A stretch of 64,000 nt of DNA from Cycas panzhihuaensis. Taxonomy: Eukaryota; Cycadophyta. The stretch lies in contig CM041465.1 of NCBI GenBank assembly GCA_023213395.1, positions 211,055,741-211,119,740 on the forward strand, read 5' to 3'. The translations under genes were made by a program, and so were the position numbers. The notes under the pieces are model-generated. The model had not been told where the DNA came from. It did no database searches and worked only from the letters and a program-made list of their open reading frames with translations. How positions within the stretch are numbered: the first letter of the stretch is position 1; the number at the start of each line of letters is the position of its first letter. Below are positions 1 to 12,722 of this stretch, one piece after another.

Positions 1-983
1 TGAAAACCTTTAATACAAGTAGGACTTTTATCCAATGTTTTGAGTTGCAAGGATCACATAAGTAAGATGGGGATAACATTAAAAGAACACCCATAATCAA
101 CAATAGCATGATAGATGATTATGTCACAAATGATTACCTAAACCATAGATGGTCTAGGATTAGGCCAAGCTAAAATATAAATAGGAAGTAAATATAGGTC
201 AAAGGATAAAACTTGAGAAGAGGTTTCAAAAGATTATATCCCTAAAGTATTAATGCAATTTTTCCTATGTAAAGGATAATGTTCCAAAACATCATACAAT
301 AACATCCCTAATGAAATACTTTTAAAATTATTAACAAAGGAATATGAGGGAAAAACTTTATTCCCTATAATTAGAAGAAAAGGTTTAAAAAAACTTTGAT
401 GTACAAGGAATATAAATTGTTGCAGGTGGTTTATATTCCTTTAACTATTGATCAAATTATATATCTTACTTTACAACTTTTAAATGGGTTTATACTGCAA
501 AGACATGAGATAAATCAATGTCATTGGGCTCAATTAGATATATTTGTAAGATAAGTTTCTTTCCAATTACTTTACTAGACTCATATGGTTTAAAAATTTA
601 AATTCTAGGAGAAGTTTGAGGGACAAAGTTAATATTTTATCCTAATGGGGTATAACTAGGGATAAAAGTAGGTTCAAAAGTATTTAATTTAGGAGTGGAG
701 AATTAACAACCTATTATTTACAAAGGATTTGAAGTTAGGGGATGATGAACCTACAATGTATTGAGTTGGTTCTATAGACTCTAAAATTGAGCCATAAGTT
801 GTTGCTAAGCATCAATAGGTGAAGCTTACATCATATGCATGGGACATTCATTGTTATTATTTAGAAATGGGTTTTTATACATTCCCATGTCTTAGTTGAG
901 ATTCAATGGTTGTCCTTGATGTATTTGAGTTTAGTTGGGATAATTACGATTAGTACGAGTGGTAATTAAATAAATCATTCACA
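1..983. other. AT-rich retroelement-derived sequence, no gene
   Basis: No sustained reading frame on either strand. It lies downstream, on the minus strand, of the gag relic at 984-1910, so it is probably the decayed protease/RT linker part of the same element. I could not identify any domain with confidence. Confidence 0.4.
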
Positions 984-1910
984 ACAAACATTCTCTCAAT
1001 GGTTATTTTTACTATAATAATTATAGTAAAGAGGTTTTACTCAAGGCTATTACTACCTATTTATAAGAGTAGATGGAAGGTTATTTTGTAGACAAGGATA
1101 AGAATTACATTGCCCCCTTGGCTAATAAAAAGGAGGTCTATTTGGTTGTCATTGTATGTCTTAAACAAAAGAATTATAAGGATCGTTATATGTAACCAGG
1201 TTTTAAACTGATTGTATTAATTAGGTAATTAATATAACTAGGTCAAATAATGATGCTAGAGAAGAAGATTGAGTGAGTTGTTTGAATGACTTGTTGAGTA
1301 GGTTGATATGGAGGAGGTAAGGATGATCCTCCACCAACAACTCCATCACCATTAGGATCATTGGGTCGAATGATTTGTAAAGGGGTTAGGGTTTTAATAG
1401 TCATCAATCTTGACTGAATTAAAGCATTCTTGTATTAACAAGTAAGTTATTTAGCTTCATAATAAGATTTAGTATTTTTTTTTAGAAGTTCAAAATGAAT
1501 GACACTAGTTAGACTATTTAGGAAGGCCTATTTAATAGTGATGTCATCTAGAGGGATAGTATAACAAATAACCAAATTTTAGAAACCTTTTATATGCTGA
1601 CAAATATCTTAGTGGGGAGTTTGTTTATATGTTAGCAAAGTGCAAAGACCATCACCCTTGACTTTTAGTAAAGAAAAATGATTGAGAAAATTCTTAAGCA
1701 ATTCTCTGGTATTGTTAATTGAATTTGAATGGAGTTTTACAAACCAAAAGATACTAGCATCCCCTAAAACTATATGGGGGAAAAGCCTCATTTGAATAAT
1801 ATCATCACAAATTTGAGCAATATTATGGAAAGCACCAATATGCTTTTAGGATCCTCATTTGATTTCCTATAAAACTTAGGTAAACCAGGTGGAATAATGG
1901 GCATATCTAG
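984..1910 (-). pseudogene. Ty3/gypsy-like gag relic
   Basis: Minus-strand remains of a retrotransposon capsid protein. Reading down from about 1,905 the translation gives PPGLPKFYRKSNEDPK. After frame slips comes MRLFPHIVLGDA, then WFVKLHSNSIN and a FLNHFSLLKVKGD stretch, which is the usual order of a plant retrotransposon gag domain. A proline-rich segment with GGGSSLPPPYQPTQQ follows near 1,300. At 984-1025 there is a CX2CX4HX4C nucleocapsid zinc knuckle in which the first two Cys are Tyr (TGT to TAT), a probable Trp is TGA, and the His and last Cys survive. Stops and frameshifts throughout mean no product. Family assignment rests on motif order only. Confidence 0.65.
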
Positions 1911-3323
1911 AACCAATGCTAGTAGGCATCACAGCCATGATGGGACAAGACTTATATTGGTATATGAAGAGGAAGACTGACTCCCTTCTAGAATACTTAT
2001 ATTGACTTTAGAAATGTAAGACTAGTGATGATAATACCAAATTATAATAAATAGGATATTGATAAAAAAAAACATTAGATATGAAATGGTAAAATCATTA
2101 AGAAGGTGGTATCGAATAATCGATTTATAAAAGCCAAAAGCCTCTTTAAGAGTTTGCAGTTAAAGAGTTGATAAACCTCTTAGCCTATGAGAAAATCTAT
2201 TAAGGTTAACTAAAACCCCAGGATGCTAGTGCGTCATTATAGAGAAGGTATATGTGACTATAATAGGATTATGATTCAAGTCCCTAGTATGGTTGCTGGA
2301 AAATGTCAATAAAGAAAAATGTAATAATCTTAGTTTTTACTTAAATATATACTATATGCCATAGTAAGGAGTTAAAATCACATTATAATCAACCTTTTGT
2401 AAGTTAAATATATATTTCCTTAAGAAAAAGACATGCAATTGAATGACACTAAATGTGTGTATTACCTTTATACAAAATTTAATCTTGAGGGGTAAAAAAA
2501 AAAAAAAAAAAAAAAACTCTTAAATGTGCAGTTCAACTCACTCTAAAGAAAATACCAATATTTAGCTATCATGCCAATATTTTATTTATAGTAAGTGAGA
2601 ATGGCCATCCTAAGGTCTTTAAAGCTACCTATAAACTCCTTTCACTAAGGATTACTGAGTGGTTTGTCCTAGTTTATATAGCTTAAGCATGCAAGAACCA
2701 TTGTCTCTAACCTTGGCGATGAAATATAAGGTAAACCATAAGAGGCATTGAGAAACGATAAAAAGTATTAGTGGCAACAAGATAAAACTCTATATGGTCT
2801 TTCTAGAAAAGGCCACTTAGCGAGCTACGACTTCATGACACGCTCCTAAAGAACGATCATAGAATTAACCAACTTATTCTTTAGTACCCCCATAACTATC
2901 AAAGTTACTTATAGCCTAGTTTTTTATGAATGGGTCCAAGCAGATAAAGTGCACCCATGTGACCACACCCTACTAGGAACTTGTCCTAGTTGGTTGAGAG
3001 ATTGACATACTCTTGGACCGCACATTAAGGAAGGGTCTTAGTTTAGCAATTTCTTTGTAAAAATAATGGAATAGGATTTTGACTCTGTAAACATCTATGA
3101 TGTACCTATAGACCCCCAAAAGATATGATGGATCGATAAAATGAAAATGCTTTGATGATAATGCCTCGATTAAAAACCTAATATAATAAAATATTTTGGT
3201 CTAAAACACTAAACAAATAGCACATGTATATGATTTAAGAGGTGGCGCCAAAGATCTAGCAAATCTTGAATTTATTGTATGTGTTTCTAAAACTAAAATT
3301 AAAAAAATTGCTACTTTTTGTAT
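1911..3323. other. Gene-free AT-rich stretch
   Basis: No coding signal. It lies upstream of the minus-strand gag relic and may hold that element's leader and part of its 5' LTR, but I found no matching second LTR. It contains a 23-base A run at 2,494-2,516. Confidence 0.4.
2494..2516 (+). repeat. Poly(A) tract, 23 bases
   Basis: Uninterrupted A run after GGGGT. No coding sequence or target duplication was seen next to it, so it is treated as a simple repeat rather than the tail of a retrocopy. Confidence 0.8.
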
Positions 3324-3352
3324 ACACACATACACACACACACACACACACA
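3324..3352 (+). repeat. (CA)n microsatellite
   Basis: Alternating AC with one T interruption. Confidence 0.9.
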
Positions 3353-4689
3353 TTATAATTTTCTAGTAATAACAATGCATGCTAAGCCATTATAGGAGTT
3401 AGTGTAAAATCAAATTAAAAAAGCTTACTAAAACCCCAATGCAACTATATGAAATAGTTTTATCCCGTTTGTCTTTGGTTTTCTAAATTTAAAATTGGAA
3501 TCGAACTATATGCTTATGCATTTTAGTTTTCCCTTTTTAATTCATTTTAACCAATAATGAATAGAAGTGTGAATGCATCTAGATTGCACCAAACCTATAT
3601 CATCATTTTTCCTATCAAAACCTCTTTTCATTTACTTATATGAGGGTTAAAAAGTGGCCTACCTATGTGCTGCACAAGGATGACCAAATGAGTATATGAT
3701 AATCAAATAAAAATTTATCAGAATTTTATATAAAACCCTACTTTATAGCATGGAAATAAAACAATGAATATCAATCTAATAAGCAAATAGAGTAGCCCTT
3801 ATTCTATGACAAGTATATATTAAATTTGCATGCAACAACCACAGTAGATGATTAATATCATTAATGGTTGTTATAACATGTCAACAAGTATGTCATTTAT
3901 CCTTATCATGAGACACATTTAATTGTTGCACTTTCCCTCTAATAGGCACTTGGTTTCCACGGTGTATAGTGTAGATCTGTTTGTTTAAATGTTCATCATA
4001 AGTCAATTAGAGAATGTGAATAAGTGAATATTATTTTGAAGCCTTTGAGGTTTGGTGTAGAAAGATTTAATAATTATTATTAGGCACATAAAAAGAGATT
4101 TATTTTACCCTTAAAGAAATTGTAATGAAGTATTCTTAAGTGGTAATGTCTTATAATAAATTCAAGTATTCTTTGAAATATTAATTTTGAAACATGTTGT
4201 AGTGTTTATTTATTGTTTATAATTTTGCATATAATTAAAACAAAACATTAAAAGTTTACTTTCAACCTTTTAAATACATTCAGCCATTTACAAACATGTT
4301 TAAAAGTTTTTTTTCAAACAACTTTAACCATGGATACATTAATGAATTTCTCTAAATATATAACTCATATGTCTCAAGAAAGTTTATTTGAAAATGTGTG
4401 TTCAATGTTTGCTAGGAGTGTGTTGAAAAGGTGCATTTTTCTTTTAAAAAATGTGCATAGAAGTATAAAATAAAAGAATAATATAAACTATCCTAAGGTA
4501 AGGTGTTCGGGTGAGTCCACAAGACTCAAGCCCATGACCTACTTATGCCAACTATTTAATACACCCATTAATTCAAAGAAAAAAACATCAAATATTTAAA
4601 TCACAACTAATAACACACACACACACACACATATATAAGGGTTGAGTAATCAAAATACTCATAATGAGGCACCTTCGTTGGACTAAATA
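3353..4689. other. Gene-free AT-rich stretch
   Basis: No reading frame or domain recognised. A CA/TA microsatellite lies at 4,612-4,637. Confidence 0.5.
4612..4637 (+). repeat. (CA)n(TA)n microsatellite
   Basis: About ten CA units running directly into TATATA. Confidence 0.85.
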
Positions 4690-5750
4690 TTATATATATA
4701 GAAAAAACAGTCATCCAATTATCTCATGAAATAAACGACGATGGAATAAAGCACTTCAAAAAAATATTAATATGTCGCCGCATTGCTGATCCTTGATAAG
4801 GAATGTTTGATTATACAGCATGAGCATGATAGCGTGATCACATATATGCATTCTATGGACAGATATGATCTATTCGGGACAAAAACGACCCCGTTGTAGT
4901 TGGGTTTAAAGTGATTCAAGATCATTTATGTGACGACACAATAATCATTAAAATGAGTACATGCTCTGGTTCGAAAGCCTATAAATAACCCCGTATATGG
5001 CAACGTAATAAGTGTTGAAAATAATATGTGTTAAAAATAAATATGTCATGTTTGACGATTGCGTGAAGATTATTTCCCCATGGACAGTCATGGCGTAATT
5101 ACAGCTTTGTAAAAGAGACTGCCAAATAAAAGAATATTTCTAGATACATAAAGATGACGCCTCAATGCACAGACAAAGCAAGGAATGGGCTACAAATTTC
5201 TAATTTTAGGGAATGATTTAATAAATCAATTCGCTTAATCATACAACAATCAATAGTCAAACTAAATAACTGTTCATAGGCGTTCAAAGCTTGCCACTGA
5301 AAATGTAATTTATAGTATACAGAGATAGTTGCTAATATCAATGGGCAATTAAGATCAATGCTGACTGCCTACGTATGAAGGTAGTTCAATTAGTGGGCAA
5401 TTGGATGAGCTGTATTTAGGCGACTCGATGTATGGTGAGGCAACGAGTATTGCAGGTAGATTTTACAAACATAACCACAGACATAGAAGACAAGTATCAA
5501 ATGGGCATCATTACAGGCAGATCTTACGAGTATTTATAAGCGTAATAACAACTGTGAAGGATAAACATCAGATGAGCGTCAATGCGAAGGAGATAGATTG
5601 GATACGGAATGTAGAAACTGGGTGATTTTATTGCAGGCAGATTTATGCAATGAGAAGGCTGTGATCGCATCTACAAATGTGCGAATAATCTGGTCGAGAG
5701 CGGGTGGCTATATGTATGATACATAACAGCCTAAAAATGTAGCATTAAAA
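4690..5750. other. Compositionally distinct island with degenerate internal repeats
   Basis: This kilobase has visibly more CG dinucleotides and fewer A/T runs than its surroundings. The motif TTGCAGGTAGATTTTAC recurs in altered form at about 5,449, 5,510 and 5,630, and variants of ATCAATGGGCA recur at about 5,337, 5,497 and 5,569. A 74-codon open frame at 5,401-5,625 spans these repeats but resembles no family I know. It could be an old non-LTR or DNA transposon piece, or a satellite-like unit. Confidence 0.35.
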
Positions 5751-8290
5751 ACTCAAACATATTGTCACTAATAAAGAGGCATCTTCATATTTTTTTTTAT
5801 GGGCATGCATAAGCTTTTAAATCCATGATTGATGTGTACCAAGGAAAATGACTTGCAGATATTTAATACATTCCAAATTAATTATAAGGAAGTATATGTG
5901 CAGATTTGAGCAATGTTTAATCACATAGCTGGAATCGCTCCTCCATTTGAAGATGAGTTGGTCTATTGCTCTCTCCCTCTTTATTATATCTCTTTCCAAG
6001 CCAAACTCCATTCTTACGTTAAGAGGTACTTTTGTCTTTCAAATGCATACGCTAATATAGGAAGGTGCCAAACAAAGGATGAGAAAGATGAAAATAATAA
6101 ATTAAATGACGTGTTTTTAGCCCCAGAAATCCAAAATTTTAAAACTGATCCCTTTCCATTTCATTAACAATATCATCTAGGGAGGGCATTCATTGAATTT
6201 GTTGGACAACAGATTGAATGAAATGCAACAACCAATTCATGGTTATCCCCTTTATTTAATAGAATTTAGTCTAAAGTTTAAATAAAAGACCCCCTTAAGG
6301 GGTAGAACAAAATTACATAACTTAAAGGAGGTAAAAGATTTCATAGGTCCTAGAAGAACAACATAAATCCAGGACTTTAAGAATACAAATTTAATATTTT
6401 ATATTGTATCAACATGATGCACGTGTTCAATCTCTTCTTTTGCAAAATTGCACTTGGAACGCTTTTGCATATAAAAGATTTAGTTGTAAAATGTTTAAGA
6501 CCTTCTTTATAGGGTAAAATGCCCTTTCCAAGTCCTACCATATATTATAATATCATTAAAAGAACAAGCACAAATTTTTACAAGAATGGCACCAATACTT
6601 TATTCATGGTTGCCTAGAATGTTGTTGGGGCATTCGTGAGGCTGGAGGAAACTACCTTGAACTCATAATAACTATAATGAATACGAAATGATGCTTTTGA
6701 TATGTCTTCCTCTCTAATCTCAATCTAATAGCATCTTGAATAAAACTTGTTTTTTGTAAAGTACTTAGTTCCATATAAATTATCTAATAACTTGTTAATT
6801 TTTAGAATTTAGAAATAATTCTTTATTATGGCCTTGTTGAGAATATGATAGTTTATTGTAATAAGCCAAATGCCAAGGAAGATATTGAAATTATTTTCCT
6901 AATATTTTATTAATATGTTAAAGTTGCCTCCAATATTAATGACACATACAATGAGGTTAAGCCTTATGGAAGACCATGGTTATTATTGTTTCTTTGACAG
7001 TATATTAATCCTCCATTTGGGTGCTTCTTGTATTTTATTGGATATTTCAATGAATTGCACTTATTGCTCTCTATTATTACATATCATTACTTTATAATTA
7101 CTATCTAATTTATTATCTTTTGTTACTTAATATTATATGTTGGATTCATTTACTATCATTATTATCTTTGTTATTACATTTATTTGTTATTGTAATCATT
7201 TCTACCATCACATTATTGCTCGAATTCTTTACTTGGGTAGCTATAGTTCTATTAGACTGGGTCAAATTTAAAGATTGTTCCAAGTATCTTTCGTTTACCT
7301 CCTTACAGAAGAATATTGGCATTGTTATTTACTAAATATGTATCTATCACTCAACATGAATGTTATAGCCAAGTCCTTATTTGTTGCTCCTTGGGTTCAT
7401 CTAGATATTGGGTGTTTTCATCTTACTATCTATGGTTTGTTAAATCCAAGTGTATTACATTCGCATATAGCATGATAAAGTTCTAAGGTAGCAAATAGTT
7501 GGGTATTAGTATTGCTATTTAGAGAGCTTTCATGAAGAAATGATGTTATAGTAGGTAATAGCATTGATTCTATGTGCTTTTTAGGCCATGAACATAAAGC
7601 CCAATACCATGTTTATGATTTTCCCTCTTATGTTATATTTACAATTGTTATAGCCACTAAGAAATGGGAGATTATTATATGCATAAATAACAACATACAC
7701 AAAGGGTGAAAATAGGGTTTATTAATTGGTTTCTTCATCTCCATATAACAAAAATCTTCTTGGAGCTCTTATTAAAAGAATAAAGGCAAAATAACTCAAA
7801 AATTAAAGAGAATAAATGTAGAACAAGGTAGAAATTAAGGAGAAACATGGTTCTCATGATCTTCTTCATCTTTAGATCCATTATATATATGATGCCAACC
7901 ATATATACAATTATCATCTTATGTTGTTATTTGTTGGCATTATTCATGCTATTTCAAGTTTTTGAAAGAGAATAAAGATCATTGTGGCAAGAGAGTAGTC
8001 ACTTAATATTGCCTTAGCTTCCAATAGTTTGAGTTATATACATTTGTTTCACAACCCTTTTTACATGTTATATAGCTCCCTTCAACATCACATAAGCTAA
8101 GCAATTAAAATCTCATTGCTAGTTCACAACTTAGTTGTGATTTTCATTCTCATATAACCTTAGGGTTTATAATTTATTAAGGTCAAAATATTCTACATAG
8201 ATTATTCATTTCTTAATTTTTATTTATTGCCTTAAGTAAAGGACTTGGGTCAAATATTAACTTATTAAACCCCACTAGCGTAAAGGGGTC
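5751..8290. other. Gene-free AT-rich stretch
   Basis: Only short, compositionally driven open frames. Those near 6,915-7,475 are hydrophobic because the DNA is T-rich. No domain, RNA gene or clear repeat pair was found. Confidence 0.5.
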
Positions 8291-10523
8291 ACATTTTTTA
8301 AGCCTTTTATCTTCCATGTTTCTTTGTGATATTTGCTTATTTCTGTGTGTTTCCCGACTACCGGGAATGGGTTCTTGGCAAGTCGACGTAGGTAAGTGCA
8401 GGTATGCTTCTATCCTTTGGCTTTACTACTTCTCTAGAAAGGTAAATCGAAGCATCCTTTCATTGCATGGCTGACTGATACATTTGAGTGATCATCTTGC
8501 ATCCGTTACTTGATCATACTGCTTGTTACTCTTTCAGCCTATGGCGATCAATGGGACATGCATCCCCATGGCACTCCACAACCCTCCTTTGCACCTCCAT
8601 GTTGTCCTAAACACCACTAAGCCCGTGTGATCTGTCACATCCCTTACCGTATTACAACCCTTAGCACCCTGCTAAGTGTGATTGGTATATCTTTACTACA
8701 GTTATCAGTTTCTTAGGAGTCCTGCCATTCTAGTACCCCATCTGGTTTAGGTTATCCTCTTCACATGATTGTCGCCAGCCATCTAGACAAAGGGTCAGAC
8801 CCTCCTAGGCCTAGGGTACCCTCTTTTAAGGCTCCTAAGCATCTACTTTTGTCATGTTTTTATCTCTGTTACCGCACTGCGGCAAATGTCACGGTACCAC
8901 GATAACTTTGCGGTACTGTGAAGTTTGTCGCGAGGCAACTGTCACTTAGCATTTTTTAAAATTAACTGTGGTAAATTTTGCTTTTTCGTGAAATTACCAC
9001 GTGGCTTCGACCCCTCTTGAGCCCTACCTCAACCCTAATCATCCATTTAGCCTAGGGTTAGGTATAAAGCCTAAAACAACCTCATTTTCCATCTCTTCTT
9101 CCACTTTCTCTTCTCTCTTCTCTTTCTTCCACATCAGTTTTTTATAGGAACGCCCTGCAACACTTGAGTTCCCTGTGCTCCACCCTGAGATCCACCCATT
9201 GCAGCTCTGATCCGCAGTAGCAGGCTCACCAATAAACGTCTCCAAGTAAGGACTCACTCCCAAGTTTAGCCTCCACGCCCTTCCTACAACTTTCAAAAAG
9301 TTTGTTTCCAGATTACAGTATCCTCCTAAGGACCCCCCCTATAAGAACATTAAATCTACTATTTCCTACTATTTTTAGTGGCAGACCTGCCTCCTACTCA
9401 GCCTAACGGGTATCATTTCATTGTTGTTCTATGTCTTTCCTCTGAACTGCCTTACAAAATGTTAGATCTTTGAGAATATCTCTGCTTCGTTTCTTTCATT
9501 TCTGCCCACTTCATATTCCTACCCTCTCCTAATTTTTTCAAGGAGGTTGTAGGAGAGGATCCTAAAGAGTGAGAGAAAGGAGCCAAGGTGGGTTCCATAC
9601 CCAACTAGGCCTGCTCCTCAAGGGCAACCCCTTTCTTCTCTTTCCTCTTTTCCACTTGTGCCTCTCTTGTGTTACCAGGGAGTCTCTAGGAATTGGGCAG
9701 TGCTAGATATCAGTGTATGCAACCCTTGCTGCACTATTTCCAGGCCTGCACACCTCTCTTAGGTAGTCCTTCCAGCCCCAAACGGTATCCCTCATCCATC
9801 TTGGGCCTTGGCTTGGCCAACGTTACAATTTGCTGCACGTAGCATACTTGCAACATAGGCAATATTCGTAAACCTCGTGATGTTTGTTTCCCTTACTATC
9901 TACTTCTAATAGGTTGTCCCAACCTATTGTTTCCTGTCTCTAAGGGCAGCATGGAGGTGCACTTATTGGAGGGTTATCCATTCCGAGGCTAACCTGCCTC
10001 ATACCTTGTCTTGTGTTGTTGGTTCTCTTGAGAGATGTAGAGTTATTCTTTGGTGGAAGATTACTTAACTTTAAGTGCTTTAACTTGTAACGTTTCAGCA
10101 TTTTACTATTACATATATATACATATATTTGCTTTGTAGCCTAGTAGCCCCTTGAGAAAGGGCAAGGAACTTTATGATTGCAGGTTTACTGCACCATTTA
10201 CAAAGAAGGATAAACAACAATAATCCAAGTGCATTTCTTGGCCTCCTTTTCTTTGGTTATTCTAGCCATTTATGTAGTTCTTTTTTCCTTTGTGTTTTTC
10301 TTGCTTCTTTCCTTTCGTTTTTGGGGAGGTAAGGAAACCCCTATGCCGCTCATGTGTCAAGAGAGGGAAAAGAAGAAGCGGGTGTAGCGCAAGATGAAGA
10401 TTACGTTTCAGCTACATCATCCTTCCAGGTACGTCGCTTTTATTTTGTTGGTATTTTCTTGCTTCTTTTAGTTTATATGTTTGCATGAAAAGAACATAAA
10501 GGAATAAGGTAAAAGGGAACCAA
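8291..10523 (+). repeat. Left half of an old LTR-type repeat, GC-richer
   Basis: Sequence with higher GC than its flanks, containing motifs such as CGTAGGTAAGTGCAGGTATG near 8,380 and CTTCCAGGTACGTCG near 10,420. The right end (10.33-10.52 kb), joined to 15,481 onward, resembles the reverse complement of 62.5-63.2 kb. It is the pre-insertion target of the LTR element at 10,529-15,475. No coding domain seen. The left boundary is arbitrary. Confidence 0.4.
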
Positions 10524-10528
10524 CTTAC
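10524..10528. repeat. Target-site duplication, left copy (CTTAC)
   Basis: CTTAC directly abuts the left LTR. The same five bases directly follow the right LTR at 15,476-15,480. A five-base duplication is the normal footprint of LTR-retrotransposon integration. Confidence 0.9.
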
Positions 10529-10908
10529 TGTTAAGTTTTTAACATGGAGAACACTCATCAACAGCAAGATCAATAACATCAATATAGATTAACACAATAT
10601 AATCAGAATATATTACCATATCAAAAGCACCAAAGACTCAATATGAGCTTTGATGATGTGATGTCTTTACATACTACCTCAACCACCTTATATACAAAAG
10701 AGGTGGGAGACTATACATCCCAAGTAATGCATGTGGGACAAATACCTTTATCCTCACCAATAACATTACACCACAAACTTTGACCAATAAGTTTCTATCT
10801 TTTTACATAGTATTATAATGACCCTTTGACCCTAAGACTTAGGACTATGACTAATAATCCAAGGACCCACTTTTACTTAACCATACACATTAAACATTAT
10901 TTCTAACA
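10529..10908 (-). repeat. 3' LTR (380 bp) of the gene-capturing element
   Basis: 380-bp direct repeat matching 15,096-15,475 with 11 substitutions and no gaps by eye (about 97% identity). On the minus strand it begins TGTTAGAAATAATG and ends CTTAACA, so it has the TG...CA termini of an LTR. The polypurine tract lies immediately upstream on that strand, which makes this the 3' LTR. Confidence 0.93.
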
Positions 10909-10917
10909 CCTCCCCTT
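10909..10917 (-). other. Polypurine tract
   Basis: AAGGGGAGG on the minus strand, directly followed by the TGTTAG start of the 3' LTR. This is the plus-strand priming site of LTR elements. Confidence 0.85.
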
Positions 10918-11009
10918 AATGTTTAATGTTTGAACTAAGGACAATTTGACATACATTGACACTTGACATGAACTTGAGACATTAAAGATAATATAACTAT
11001 CAATAGACT

Positions 11010-11432
11010 CTAATACACTTTGTCTTCTTTGAATCTCCACCGCCTTGATCTTGGAAAGGTCTTGAACACCGTGTCTTGGGTATGGTCTTGGTCTTCAACC
11101 TTGTAGTGTCCTTTCTGGAGTTGTCCTTTGAACTGACGATCTTTGAGCTTTGCTTCTTTCAGCTTCATACATAGTTGAGAATCCTTTGACATGCTGAACA
11201 AGTAGTGAATGATGGCTAATTCCACATGATCCTGCATGTACTCATCAAAGATATCTATCACCTGTTTACTTCCATTTTCTTGATCGTGAGTGACCAAAAA
11301 AATAGATGTTAGCAATATCATCATTATCCAAATGTAGAAATGAGACATCATCATTATCCTCCCCTGAAGCAATGGATTTATTGAGTCAAGTTCCTGTAAT
11401 CTGTGTGATATACTTTGCTTTCTCTGTGTCAC
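11010..11432 (-). CDS. Unrecognised open frame in the element's 3' part
   Basis: 140 codons without a stop on the minus strand, but the first ATG is only near 11,354, so an ATG-initiated product would be about 114 residues. The C-terminal half is strongly charged (for example KLKEAKLKDRQFKGQLQKG) and the end is basic. It matches no retroelement domain or host family I recognise. It lies between the gag relic and the polypurine tract, where pol would normally be, so it could be captured sequence or chance. Low confidence as a real gene. Confidence 0.2.
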   Translation of the reverse strand: MTQRKQSISHRLQELDSINPLLQGRIMMMSHFYIWIMMILLTSIFLVTHDQENGSKQVIDIFDEYMQDHVELAIIHYLFSMSKDSQLCMKLKEAKLKDRQFKGQLQKGHYKVEDQDHTQDTVFKTFPRSRRWRFKEDKVY

Positions 11433-11580
11433 TCAAAGGGTTCCATGTACTAAGTATAATGAGTATTTCTATGATACTCACATGCATATACTTTCTGATT
11501 ATGGATATACATACATGGAACATTGTTTCAATATGATTGACTTTCATAATTAGGTAACCTATCCAAAAGGCAATATGAAT

Positions 11581-12330
11581 TCAATAAGCAAGATCTTGAT
11601 GATAGGGTATCCTCCTTATGTTCCTTTGAAAATAACTTTTTAGTGCCGCTCTGGGATATGCTGTTATAATTTTGATCTTTTCAAAAATGAGAATGGAGGA
11701 TGTAACTGAGTTAAGGGAGATCATGGACAATTTCCAATACATGCAAATTACTGTATGACCTGTCACCATTTGAATTCTTCCTATCAACTTGTCAGCATAA
11801 ACTAGGATAACATTATCCATACCTTTTGTTAGACAACTCGTGCCTGCATGAACTATTACCGCCAAGGATTGGTGCCTAGAATCTTCAACCTCCAAGGCTA
11901 ATTTCAAGATATTTGAAGGAGTCATGGTTTTGTCATGCTGGCTTTCCCTTTTTTCTTTTCTCTTCAACTTCTTCCTTTGTTTTTTTACTCTTTTGATTCT
12001 CTGCTGCACTTCTTCAGGTCCTTTTTCATGCACTTCTGTCAATAGTTTCCAAGCGTCCTTAGCTGAGTTTGAATTCTACAGAACTTGAATAATAAAGTTA
12101 TAGGAAGTAGGGAGGTTATCCTTATCAATGGCTGCAAGTATCACGTCAATAACAATTTAGTTTTTCCTTTTGAAGATTTCCTCCCCTTCTTCGTGAACCA
12201 TTTCAGTCCCCATGATTGTTTTCCAAAGTTTCTTTACTACAAATAGACTTTCCATCTTAATTTTCCAAAAACAAAAATTAGTTCCAATATATTTTGGCAA
12301 AGGGAAGGAAGATCGATAGCCGAGATTCAT
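11581..12330 (-). pseudogene. Broken Ty1/copia-type gag in the capturing element
   Basis: A single 250-codon frame from an ATG at 12,330 to 11,581, interrupted by in-frame TAA (12,156-12,158) and TAG (12,076-12,078). The start reads PKYIGTNFCFWKIKMES then KKLWKTIMG, and later AKDAWKLLTEV. This is the N-terminal pattern of plant copia gag (DUF4219/UBN2 type: GTNY..WK.KM...L....LW). A lysine-rich stretch (RVKKQRKKLKRKEKR) follows. The last 110 residues do not look like gag and no zinc knuckle is present. Gag normally starts close to the primer-binding site; here 2.7 kb of foreign sequence precedes it. Confidence 0.7.
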
Positions 12331-12722
12331 TTTTTTCAGGCAGAAAGACTATGACATCACTCAACTCCATAGAGTATGATCAAAGAATATCCACTTCAAC
12401 TTGAAAATCAAATCAACAAAGGAAGACTTAAACCTGAATATTGTTCCAACTCTCCTCACAATCTATGAATGTTGCTGCCAAGGCAACTATCATGGTGGGC
12501 AATGCTCTCCTTCCACATTTTGTGTATACCTGTAAGCAACCAACTGACCAAAGATTGGAGTTTCCTAATAAGATTACTCTTCCAGCCGGTTTATCACACC
12601 ACTGTGTTACAACTGTAAAGAAATGACCTCCTCCTGCAACAGTAGTAATGGTGTCTTCAGTTGACAGATTCCTGCTTCAACTCTGTGTCTTGAACAGATT
12701 TAGAAAAAGAGCTTAAGGATCA
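12331..12722 (-). other. Captured or leader sequence upstream of gag, unassigned
   Basis: Interior of the LTR element. The minus strand shows a short coding-like run, [18 protein letters not shown], near 12,440-12,540 that ends before the gag start. I could not assign it to a family. Confidence 0.35.

Noticed and set aside
3243-3250. TGGCGCCA as a possible tRNA primer-binding site for the first gag relic
   Set aside because: The 8-mer is a palindrome, so it has no orientation. The match does not extend and no LTR pair was found beside it.
7120-7475. Open frames that look like membrane proteins
   Set aside because: T-rich DNA gives Leu/Ile/Phe codons by composition; no start context, no family, no conservation signal.
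9039-9296. 85-codon minus-strand frame ending in Lys/Glu-rich sequence
   Set aside because: Its charged end is the complement of a TC-rich tract; no recognisable domain.
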